This document shows positions 1 to 7,282 of a stretch of DNA of 64,000 nt, piece by piece. Position 1 is the first letter of the stretch. Every line of letters starts with the position of its first letter. The notes under the pieces were generated by a model that worked only from the letters and a program-made list of their open reading frames with translations, was not told the DNA's origin and ran no database searches. The stretch covers positions 1 to 64,000 of the forward strand of contig CAKUPQ010000003.1 of NCBI GenBank assembly GCA_934675205.1. The letters run 5' to 3'. A program made the translations under genes and the position numbers. The stretch is from an uncultured Flavobacteriaceae bacterium (GTDB taxonomy: Bacteria > Bacteroidota > Bacteroidia > Flavobacteriales > Flavobacteriaceae).

Positions 1-680
1 TATGATGCAGGAGATGATGTTGTATTACCTGCGATTTGTCCGAATGACACTACTCTTATCAATTTGTTTGCCCAATTAGGTGGTACACCTGATGTTGGGG
101 GAATTTGGACGCCTGCTTTGTCGAGTGGTACAGGTATTTTCAATCCTGTTGTGGATAACTTTGGAGTTTATACGTATTCTTTTACCGATGGTTGTAGTAC
201 AGATAGTGCTACGGTAACGATTGTTGCTCAAGATGTTTTCGATCCGGGCATCAGTAATCCTGCTGTTTTGGTTTGTTCTGATGCTACTACTCTGATAGAT
301 TTGTTTGACGAATTAGGAGGCACTCCCGATGTTGGAGGAGTTTGGGTTCCTGCATTGACAAGTGGTACGGGAATTTTCAATCCTGCTGTTGACAATTTTG
401 GCACTTATGTTTATACGTTTAATGACGGTTGTAGTGGTACAGCTACGGTAACGGTTGTTGAACAGCCTGTTTATGATGCAGGAGATGATGTTGTATTACC
501 TGCGATTTGTCCGAATGACACTACTCTTATCAATTTGTTTGCCCAATTAGGTGGTACACCTGATGTTGGGGGAATTTGGACGCCTGCTTTGTCGAGTGGT
601 ACAGGTATTTTCAATCCTGTTGTGGATAACTTTGGAGTTTATACGTATTCTTTTACCGATGGTTGTAGTACAGATAGTGC
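1..680 (+). repeat. 471-bp tandem repeat in the adhesin gene
   Basis: Bases 1-209 and 472-680 are identical, an offset of 471 bp or exactly 157 codons. The first difference is at 210/681. The intervening bases, about 237-471, encode a diverged copy of the same module, so the higher-order unit is a two-module pair. Perfect identity over 209 bp indicates a recent duplication or gene conversion, and copy number probably continues upstream of the window. Confidence 0.9.
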
Positions 681-1005
681 AACGGTAACGGTAGTAGAAA
701 ATGATGCTTGTGAAGACATTTTGATTCCGGACGGATTTTCACCAAATGACGATGGTATAAATGACTTTTTTGAAATAAAGTATATACGTGAGTTATATCC
801 TAATTTTAAGATTGAGATTTATAATCGTTACGGAAATATATTATTTAAAGGAAATGCTTCAAAACCTGATTGGGATGGAAAAGCAACAGGAGGTAATATT
901 AAATTTGATAATGGAGTTGCACCTGTGGGAGTTTATTTCTTTATATTGGAATTTAATGATGGTCAGAAAAAGCCTTTACAAGGGAGATTATATTTGAGTA
1001 GATAA
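1..1005 (+). CDS. T9SS type B cargo adhesin, C-terminal part (5'-truncated by window edge)
   Basis: The reading frame is open from base 1, so the gene begins upstream. The visible 334 residues consist of about three diverged Ig-like/PKD-like modules of roughly 75-80 residues. Each carries a conserved LGGTPDVGG segment, an aromatic-rich strand and a Cys-containing FxDGCS end, as in adhesins of gliding bacteria. The last ~95 residues match the gliding-motility-associated C-terminal domain (type B sorting domain): IPDGFSPNDDGIND, then IYNRYGN, then a W-D-G motif, then GVYFFIL and a final basic GRLYLSR. Such proteins are known to be exported by the T9SS and displayed on the outer surface. The next two genes (PorP/SprF and an OmpA/TPR protein) are the usual partners of type B cargo. 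The class is clear; the ligand is unknown. Confidence 0.9.
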   Translation, partial: YDAGDDVVLPAICPNDTTLINLFAQLGGTPDVGGIWTPALSSGTGIFNPVVDNFGVYTYSFTDGCSTDSATVTIVAQDVFDPGISNPAVLVCSDATTLIDLFDELGGTPDVGGVWVPALTSGTGIFNPAVDNFGTYVYTFNDGCSGTATVTVVEQPVYDAGDDVVLPAICPNDTTLINLFAQLGGTPDVGGIWTPALSSGTGIFNPVVDNFGVYTYSFTDGCSTDSATVTVVENDACEDILIPDGFSPNDDGINDFFEIKYIRELYPNFKIEIYNRYGNILFKGNASKPDWDGKATGGNIKFDNGVAPVGVYFFILEFNDGQKKPLQGRLYLSR

Positions 1006-1021
1006 TAAAAAAAATATTTTT

Positions 1022-1981
1022 TTGAAAAAAAACATTACATACAGGCAATTGAATCTTATAAGCATTATGATGTTTGTAACTATGTCTTATGCCCAGCAGA
1101 ACTCTCAATTCACTCAATATATGTATAATATGAGTGCACTGAATCCTGCTTATGCCACAGCCGAAGAAGGTCAAATCAATTTTGGAGGGCTTTATCGAGC
1201 TCAATGGGTGGGTTCAGTCGGAGGACCACAAACAGGAACATTTTTTGTTCATTCTCCTCTTATAAAAAATGTGGAGGCAGGACTTTCTGTGGTTAATGAT
1301 AGAATTGGAGATGTAGTAAACGAAACCAATGTTTTTGCTGATTTTGCTTACGTATTAGACCTTGGTAAAAACAAATTATCATTTGGTCTTAAAGGAGGAG
1401 TTACGTTTTATGATACAGATTTTCATAATTTCCAACTTGTTGATCCTAATCCTGACCCTGCTTTTGCCAATAGTGTCAGTAGAATTTTTCCAAATGTAGG
1501 AGTGGGATTATTTTATTTCAGTGATAATTATTACTTGGGAATGTCAGCTCCAAATATGTTGGAATCAAAACATTTGGATAGAAACGATGGTATATATACA
1601 GCTACAGGAACAGAAAATATACATTATTATATTACGGGAGGATATGTCTTTAACCTGAATGGAGATAAGTTAAAACTCAAGCCTGCCTTTATGGCAAAGG
1701 CCGTTACCGGTGCTCCTATTTCGATAGATGTAACAGCTAATGTGTTGATTAATAATGTTTTTGAAATCGGTGTGGCACATAGAATAGAAGACTCATTTAG
1801 TGGTTTGGTAAATTTCAGAGTATTTCAGAATATGAGAATTGGCTATGCGTATGACCATACAATTACCAATTTGAGCCGTTTTAATTCAGGTTCGCACGAG
1901 TTTATATTGTTATTTGATTTAAACAAGAATAAGAAAAAAAATACAGTTCCCGGATATGATAAATCTCCGAGATTCTTTTAA
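1022..1981 (+). CDS. PorP/SprF family T9SS outer-membrane protein
   Basis: A 319-residue outer-membrane protein of the PorP/SprF family. The frame starts at a TTG 16 nt after the adhesin stop. This start gives a complete signal peptide (KKN..., hydrophobic stretch, MSYAQ), whereas the internal ATGs would cut into it. The mature N-terminus QQNSQFTQYMYNMSALNPAYA is the family signature, and the rest alternates in a beta-barrel pattern ending near FILLFDLN. In Flavobacterium, SprF is needed for secretion of its adjacent adhesin SprB, and paralogues pair with other type B cargo. By position this copy should serve the adhesin just upstream. Confidence in family is high; cargo pairing is inferred from synteny. 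Confidence 0.92.
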   Translation: MKKNITYRQLNLISIMMFVTMSYAQQNSQFTQYMYNMSALNPAYATAEEGQINFGGLYRAQWVGSVGGPQTGTFFVHSPLIKNVEAGLSVVNDRIGDVVNETNVFADFAYVLDLGKNKLSFGLKGGVTFYDTDFHNFQLVDPNPDPAFANSVSRIFPNVGVGLFYFSDNYYLGMSAPNMLESKHLDRNDGIYTATGTENIHYYITGGYVFNLNGDKLKLKPAFMAKAVTGAPISIDVTANVLINNVFEIGVAHRIEDSFSGLVNFRVFQNMRIGYAYDHTITNLSRFNSGSHEFILLFDLNKNKKKNTVPGYDKSPRFF

Positions 1982-1993
1982 ATTTTTGATTGC

Positions 1994-3865
1994 ATGAAAG
2001 TACTTCTCAACTTAATTATATTCTTAACTGTTTTTGGTGCTTTTGCCCAAAAAAAAGATATAAAAAAGGCAAATGAACTATTTGCCCAAAGACATTATGT
2101 TGAGGCAACCCAGATTTATGAATCTGTCAAAAATCCTAATCAAGAGGTACTCGAAAATTTGGCTGATAGTTATTTTTATACCAACCGAATGGTAGAAGCA
2201 AATCAAATTTACGGACGCTTATATGGGACTCATAAAGATAAAATAGGCAAGGAATATTTATTTCGATATGCTCATTCCCTAAAAGTTGTAAAGGATTATG
2301 AAAGAGCAGACCGTATTTTGGGAGAATATTACGGATATGAAGTAAATACACAAAAATTTATTGATAACCTCAAGGAAACAACTACATTTAAGTATGAACT
2401 ACAACCGATGACACAAAATCCTCAAATGGGAGATTTCGGACTTTCATTTTTTGGAGAAAAGGTTGTTTTTGCAGGTGTCAGAAATCAGGAAAGTCCTCTT
2501 TATGGTTGGAACGACAAGCCTTATTTAGATTTGTTTTCAGGAGAAGTTTCAGAAGAGGGAATGTTAATCAATATTGAGCCTTTTTCGGAGGAAATTAATA
2601 CCGGTACTCACGAGGCTTGTGCTGTTTTTACGAAAGACGGAACAATAATGTACTTTAACAGAACAAGTGACAAAAGAGTGGAAGTAGATGGAGTTGAATT
2701 TGCAAGTGTAAAGTTGTTCAGAGCCGAATATGTAGATGAAAAATGGACAAATGTAACCGAACTCCCTTTTTCGAATGATTATTATTCAGTACAAAATCCT
2801 GCACTGAACAATGAAGAAACCAGATTGTATTTTGCCAGTGATATGCCTGGTACTTTAGGTTCTTTAGATTTGTTTTATGTAGATATAAACGAAGACGGAA
2901 CCTATGGTAGTCCTGTTAATCTTGGGGAAAATATAAATACAAAACACAGAGAACAATTTCCGTTTATATCGCGTAATCACGAATTGTATTTTGCCTCTGA
3001 CGGACATCAAGGATTTGGAGGACTTGATATATTTGTAAGTAATAGAATAGACGGAAAATTCGGAACTCCTGAAAACTTGGGAGAAGAAATCAATACGGGA
3101 TACGATGATTTTTCGTTCATATTTGACCAAGAAAAGAAGTACGGTTATCTGTCTTCAAACAGAAAAGGATTGGACAATCTGTATTCGTTTACTCGAATCT
3201 TTATGAGTAGAAAAAATACGATTGAAGGAGAAATAAGGGATATAGCCACTTTTGAGTTACTGCCTGGAACGACCGTTTCTTTGTACGATGACCAAAGTAG
3301 GTTGATTTCTCAAATAGTTGTAGGGCAGAATGCCAAATATATGTTCTCGAGTGAGCCGAATACAAAGTATCGTTTGGAGGCAATTAGAGATTTTTATATT
3401 CCTTATTCGGAATGGATTGAAACCAATGAAGAAGGAAGAATATTCAAAGATATTGAGCTACTTATCGAAACTTATGACAATGCGGAAGAAATTATCGTTA
3501 AAAAAGATGACGGACTTACGTATGTACAACTCGAAAATATTTATTTTGACTTTGATAAATGGGATATCAAACCCGAAGCCAAAACAGTACTGAACGTATT
3601 GGTTGATTTGATGAAAAAATACCCTCGTATTGAGATTGAACTCGGTGCACACACCGATTCTCGGGCTTCAGAAATGTATAACCTTGCTCTTTCGTCAAGA
3701 CGGGCAAAATCAGCCGTTGAGTATATCGCTAGTCAGGGAATAGAACAAAACAGACTAAAGTGGAAAGGTTACGGAGAAACCAAACTTTTGGTGCCTTGTG
3801 GAGATAACTGTTCGGAAGAAGAACATTCTATCAACAGACGATGTGAGTTTATTATTTTGAAATAG
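1994..3865 (+). CDS. PorE-like OmpA family protein (TPR, beta-propeller, CRD, OmpA_C)
   Basis: A 623-residue periplasmic or outer-membrane-associated protein. It has a signal peptide (about residues 1-19, ending in FGAFAQ), TPR-like helices at ~20-130, PD40/WD40-like propeller blades at ~140-400 (repeats of LYFASDMPG and LYFASDGHQGFGGLDIF type), a carboxypeptidase-regulatory-like domain at ~410-490, and a C-terminal OmpA peptidoglycan-binding domain from ~512. The OmpA part shows IYFDFDKWDIKPEA, the HTDSR segment and the NLALSSRRA helix, which hold the usual Asp and Arg contacts. This architecture matches PorE, which anchors the T9SS to peptidoglycan. Lying 12 nt after porP/sprF, it probably couples this cargo module to the cell wall. 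ATG start. Confidence 0.88.
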   Translation: MKVLLNLIIFLTVFGAFAQKKDIKKANELFAQRHYVEATQIYESVKNPNQEVLENLADSYFYTNRMVEANQIYGRLYGTHKDKIGKEYLFRYAHSLKVVKDYERADRILGEYYGYEVNTQKFIDNLKETTTFKYELQPMTQNPQMGDFGLSFFGEKVVFAGVRNQESPLYGWNDKPYLDLFSGEVSEEGMLINIEPFSEEINTGTHEACAVFTKDGTIMYFNRTSDKRVEVDGVEFASVKLFRAEYVDEKWTNVTELPFSNDYYSVQNPALNNEETRLYFASDMPGTLGSLDLFYVDINEDGTYGSPVNLGENINTKHREQFPFISRNHELYFASDGHQGFGGLDIFVSNRIDGKFGTPENLGEEINTGYDDFSFIFDQEKKYGYLSSNRKGLDNLYSFTRIFMSRKNTIEGEIRDIATFELLPGTTVSLYDDQSRLISQIVVGQNAKYMFSSEPNTKYRLEAIRDFYIPYSEWIETNEEGRIFKDIELLIETYDNAEEIIVKKDDGLTYVQLENIYFDFDKWDIKPEAKTVLNVLVDLMKKYPRIEIELGAHTDSRASEMYNLALSSRRAKSAVEYIASQGIEQNRLKWKGYGETKLLVPCGDNCSEEEHSINRRCEFIILK

Positions 3866-3874
3866 AAAATAATG

Positions 3875-3882
3875 TATCTTTG
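3875..3882 (+). promoter_or_regulatory. Bacteroidota -7 box TATCTTTG before the K+ channel gene
   Basis: TATCTTTG matches the Bacteroidota TAnnTTTG consensus and ends 20 nt before the ATG at 3903. A possible -33 TTTG lies at 3856-3859, though its 15-nt spacing is short. It would drive the channel-miaA operon. Confidence 0.45.
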
Positions 3883-3902
3883 ATGTTTATTTCATTTTTA
3901 AA

Positions 3903-4733
3903 ATGCGGGAAGAAAAATCAAATTGGGATATTTTCAGGCAGAAAGTCCACATTATTATTTACGGAGTAAATACTTTTTACGGAAAGTTATTTGATTTAAT
4001 ACTTTTAGGACTCATATTTTTGAGTATTCTTTTGGTAATGCTCGAAAGTGTAAAATCTTTAGACGCAAAATATCACACGTTTCTTCACGTTTCGGAGTGG
4101 ATAATTACGGTTTTCTTTACGATAGAATATATTTTAAGGATAATTTCGACCAAAAAACCCAAGGAATATATTTTCAGTTTTTACGGAATCATTGATTTGA
4201 TTGCGATACTTCCGATGTATCTTTCGTTTTTCATTCCGGGAAGTCAGGTACTTGCCGTGGTAAGAGCATTACGTTTGTTACGTCTTTTTAGAATTTTGAA
4301 TCTCACGAGCTTTACCGGACAGGAATCCCACCTGAAATTAGCCATAAAAGCAAGTCGAAAGAAAATTACGGTTTTTATTTATTTTATAATTATTGTGAGT
4401 TGTCTTTTGGGAGCTTTGATGTATGTGGTCGAAAAAGGCGAAAACGGATTCCAAAGTATTCCCGATAGTATTTATTGGGTTATCGTAACGCTTACTACGG
4501 TTGGTTTTGGGGATATTACTCCGATTACGGCTGTCGGAAAAATCATTGCCTCGCTTATTATGGTTATGGGTTACGGAATTATTGCTGTCCCCACAGGAAT
4601 CATAACAGCCGAATATGCCAATGCAATCAACAACAAAAAGCAGAAAAGAGATTGTCAGCATTGTGGAAAATCAGACCACAGAGAACAAAGCATTTATTGT
4701 TATAATTGCGGATTTGAATTAGAAAATGAATAA
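3903..4733 (+). CDS. Voltage-gated-type potassium channel (ion transporter family) with C-terminal zinc ribbon
   Basis: A 276-residue inner-membrane protein with six predicted transmembrane segments. The fourth (VRALRLLRLFRIL) carries regularly spaced arginines like a voltage sensor. The pore loop has the selectivity filter TTVGFGD at about residues 199-205, with F in place of the more usual Y. The cytosolic tail ends in two cysteine knuckles (CQHCG and CYNCG, residues ~250-270), which look like a small zinc ribbon. The stop overlaps the miaA start by 8 nt, so the two are probably co-transcribed and translationally coupled, although no functional link between them is known. The channel family is clear; gating and ion preference cannot be read from the sequence. 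Confidence 0.88.
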   Translation: MREEKSNWDIFRQKVHIIIYGVNTFYGKLFDLILLGLIFLSILLVMLESVKSLDAKYHTFLHVSEWIITVFFTIEYILRIISTKKPKEYIFSFYGIIDLIAILPMYLSFFIPGSQVLAVVRALRLLRLFRILNLTSFTGQESHLKLAIKASRKKITVFIYFIIIVSCLLGALMYVVEKGENGFQSIPDSIYWVIVTLTTVGFGDITPITAVGKIIASLIMVMGYGIIAVPTGIITAEYANAINNKKQKRDCQHCGKSDHREQSIYCYNCGFELENE

Positions 4734-5634
4734 CACTTTACTAATTGTTGTCGGAACTACGGCTATCGGAAAAACTACCAAAGCCATCGAATTGGCAAAA
4801 CACTTCGGTTGTGAGATTATTTCGTGTGATTCAAGACAGTTTTTTAAGGAAATGACTATCGGAACAGCTGTTCCGAGTGAAGAAGAGTTAAATGCAGTTC
4901 CGCATCACTTTATTCAAAATAAAAGTATTTTAGAGAGTTATAATGTAGGAGATTTTGAACGGGAAGCTCTTGAGAAATTAGACGAATTATTCCAAAAAAA
5001 CAAAGTTCAAGTAATGGTTGGAGGTTCGGGATTGTATGTAGATGCAATTGTGAAAGGTTTTGATGATTTTCCTGAAATTGAGCCGAACATTCGCAAAGAA
5101 ATCAAAAGGGAATACGAGCAAAAAGGCATTTCTTTTTTGCAGAAAAAACTTCAAGAAGTTGATTCTGATTATTACGAAAAATTAAAATCCGAAAATCCTC
5201 AAACTCTTGAAAATCCTCAACGAATGATGCGTTTTGTGGAGGTTTCCGTAGGAAGTGGAAAGCCGTATTCGTCTTTTTTGAACCAAAAGAAAAACACTCG
5301 GAATTTCAAAACGATTATAATCGGATTGGGTGCAGAGCGAGAAATTATTTATGACAGAATCAACCGAAGAGTAGATATAATGATAGCAAACGGACTTCTG
5401 AAAGAAGTCGAAAACCTTTATCCTTACAAAGAATTAAATGCTTTGCAAACTGTAGGTTACAGAGAGTTATTCGATTATTTTGACGGAAAAACCTCTCTTG
5501 ATTTTGCCATTGAAGAAATCAAAACAAACACCCGAAGATTTGCCAAAAGACAGCTTACGTGGTTCAAACGAAATCCCGATGTTTTGTGGTTTGATTATAA
5601 GACACCGATTGAGGAGATAGTGGGTAGTTTTTAG
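4726..5634 (+). CDS. miaA: tRNA dimethylallyltransferase
   Basis: MiaA transfers a dimethylallyl group from DMAPP to N6 of A37 in tRNAs that read U-starting codons. The 302-residue protein has the N-terminal P-loop VGTTAIGKTT, the tRNA-contact motif DSRQFF followed by MTIGTAVPS, GGSGLYVDAI, LENPQRMMRFVEV, and the C-terminal TVGYRELFDYFDG and KRQLTWFKR segments. The length is typical of the Bacteroidota form. The ATG at 4726 lies inside the end of the channel gene (8-nt overlap). The gene is convergent with the carbonic anhydrase gene; a TGTCAGT/ACTGACA stem at 5635-5658 lies between them but has no T-tract. Confidence 0.96.
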   Translation: MNNTLLIVVGTTAIGKTTKAIELAKHFGCEIISCDSRQFFKEMTIGTAVPSEEELNAVPHHFIQNKSILESYNVGDFEREALEKLDELFQKNKVQVMVGGSGLYVDAIVKGFDDFPEIEPNIRKEIKREYEQKGISFLQKKLQEVDSDYYEKLKSENPQTLENPQRMMRFVEVSVGSGKPYSSFLNQKKNTRNFKTIIIGLGAEREIIYDRINRRVDIMIANGLLKEVENLYPYKELNALQTVGYRELFDYFDGKTSLDFAIEEIKTNTRRFAKRQLTWFKRNPDVLWFDYKTPIEEIVGSF

Positions 5635-5667
5635 TGTCAGTATTATCCACAACTGACAACCAATAAC

Positions 5668-6300
5668 TTACTTCAAAAACAAATTATAAATCTCCTGAGT
5701 TTCTTTCAGCATTTTTTCGAAATCTATTTTCAAATCAATGAGTTTACCGGAATGAATATCAAAAACCCAACCGTGAACTTTCAATCCTCTTTCGTGATAG
5801 GCTTTCTGAACAACTGCGGTTTTAATCACGTTTAGACATTGTTCCTGAACATTAAACTCAACAAGTTTGTTATATCGTTCTTGTTCGTTTTCGATTTTGT
5901 TCAAATCTTCTTTGTGCATTCTGTACACATCGCGAATGTTCCGAAGCCAAGGATTCAAAATTCCCATATCCTTTGCCTCCATAGCGGCTTTTACTCCACC
6001 ACAACCATAATGTCCGCAAACGATAATCTGTTCGACATTAAGAAGTCCGACAGCATAATTGATAACCGACATTACATTCATATCAATGCTCACAACCATA
6101 TTGGCTATATTTCTGTGAACAAAAACCTCTCCAGGAGCCGCTCCCATCAATTCTTCAGCTGTAACACGAGAATCCGAACAGCCGATATAAAGAATTTTAG
6201 GGTCTTGTCCTTCGGCTAATTTTTTAAAATAATCGGATTGACGATTGAGCTTATCATCAATCCATTTTTCGTTGTTTTTGAAAATTTTATCAATATCCAT
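5668..6300 (-). CDS. Beta-class carbonic anhydrase
   Basis: This enzyme reversibly hydrates CO2 in the cytoplasm. The 210-residue protein shows the expected zinc ligands: C41 in CSDSRV with the D43/R45 dyad, and H97 and C100 in GHYGCGG. HRNIANMV is also present. The length is that of the short bacterial beta-CA (Can-like). Its ATG overlaps the stop of the upstream universal stress protein gene in a TAATG arrangement, so the two genes form a coupled minus-strand operon. Confidence 0.95.
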   Translation of the reverse strand: MDIDKIFKNNEKWIDDKLNRQSDYFKKLAEGQDPKILYIGCSDSRVTAEELMGAAPGEVFVHRNIANMVVSIDMNVMSVINYAVGLLNVEQIIVCGHYGCGGVKAAMEAKDMGILNPWLRNIRDVYRMHKEDLNKIENEQERYNKLVEFNVQEQCLNVIKTAVVQKAYHERGLKVHGWVFDIHSGKLIDLKIDFEKMLKETQEIYNLFLK

Positions 6301-7157
6301 TACTGATTTTTTGCTTCTTTGATTATCAACAACGGAACTTCGGGTTTTGAGGCTAATTTTTTAGAAAGACTTGACCCGAACAACCGTTCAAAAAAAGTTT
6401 GATTTCGTTTGACGATTGCTAAAATACTGATATTAAAATCTTTTACGAAATCAGAAATATGTTCTTCAACAGTTTGTTCGTCTAACGGGTTGATGATAAA
6501 TTTCAGCTTATCCGAAGCAAAATCTCTTTTCCAATCTCTTACAGCCAATTCGATGGTTACGTCTTGTGTATCTTTTGCTACGTGAAAACAACGAACTTTT
6601 GCATCGAAATCTTCGGCTAATTTTAAAACTTCTGCCAAAGGTTGCTTATCGGAATCTTTAAAAATTGTTGTGAATCCGATTTTGGTAATTCCGTTGAATT
6701 TAGCCAAATGCGGAACAGCCAAAATAGGAATATCTACGGCTTTTATGGCATTTATCGTATTTGAACCAAAGAATTTCTGTTCGAATCCCGAAGCTCCGGT
6801 TGTTCCCATTACGACCAAATCGATATTTTCTTTTGAAATGGCTTCCAAGATATTCATAATCAAATCACCTTCCTGAAACAAAAACGAGAGTTTGACTTCT
6901 GATGCGTTTTCTTGTTCTGCAACATTCCGAAGAACGGAAGCTTGTTCTTTGAGTTTTTCGAAGCTCGTCAGTTCTACATTTTCGTACACTTGTTGAACAA
7001 CTTCCGAACTTTCTACTCCAAGTCCGGACACTATAGGCATCGAATACGTATGCAAAACGTGTAAATCAGCTCCGAGGCTTTTAGCTAAATGCAAAGCATA
7101 AACAAAAGCATTGTCAGCTGTTTGAGAGAAATCCGTTGGAAATAAGATATTTTTCAT
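6300..7157 (-). CDS. Universal stress protein with two tandem Usp domains
   Basis: A cytosolic protein of about 285 residues with two Usp (ATP-binding alpha/beta) domains. The first begins MKNILFPTDFSQTADNAF and has VVMGTTGASG as its nucleotide loop. The second covers ~150-285 and is more diverged (IVKRNQTFFERLFGSS). I place the start at 7157 rather than at the in-frame ATG at 7178. Usp proteins normally begin with MKxIL(F/V)PTDFS, and the 7178 ATG lies inside a good minus-strand -7 box. It is coupled by a TAATG overlap to carbonic anhydrase, suggesting a joint stress or CO2/pH response; the specific role is unknown. Confidence 0.9.
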   Translation of the reverse strand: MKNILFPTDFSQTADNAFVYALHLAKSLGADLHVLHTYSMPIVSGLGVESSEVVQQVYENVELTSFEKLKEQASVLRNVAEQENASEVKLSFLFQEGDLIMNILEAISKENIDLVVMGTTGASGFEQKFFGSNTINAIKAVDIPILAVPHLAKFNGITKIGFTTIFKDSDKQPLAEVLKLAEDFDAKVRCFHVAKDTQDVTIELAVRDWKRDFASDKLKFIINPLDEQTVEEHISDFVKDFNISILAIVKRNQTFFERLFGSSLSKKLASKPEVPLLIIKEAKNQ

Positions 7158-7177
7158 AGCAGTGTTGTTAGATACCA

Positions 7178-7185
7178 TAAAGGTA
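7178..7185 (-). promoter_or_regulatory. -7 box for the usp-carbonic anhydrase operon
   Basis: Read on the minus strand this is TACCTTTA, one base off TAnnTTTG. Transcription would start near 7171, leaving a short leader to the ATG at 7157 and excluding the upstream ATG at 7178. Confidence 0.4.
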
Positions 7186-7257
7186 CAAAAAAACCTATAT
7201 TTAAAAATGATTTTTATCAGAATAATTTTAGTTTTAAAACACTCTCCGAAAATATCG

Positions 7258-7280
7258 TATTTTTGTAGAAACTATTTTTG
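7258..7280 (+). promoter_or_regulatory. Two TATTTTTG -7 boxes before mnmE
   Basis: TATTTTTG occurs at 7258-7265 and again at 7273-7280, both matching TAnnTTTG. The ATG is at 7283. The upstream copy would give a leader of about 10 nt; the downstream one would give an essentially leaderless message. Confidence 0.4.
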
Positions 7281-7282
7281 CG

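Noticed and set aside
5643-5651. Perfect DnaA box TTATCCACA between miaA and the carbonic anhydrase gene
   Set aside because: A single copy with no cluster or adjacent AT-rich unwinding region; expected by chance and not near dnaA.
7157-7178. Upstream ATG adding seven residues to the universal stress protein
   Set aside because: It overlaps the -7 promoter box, and the family starts at MKNILFPTDF.
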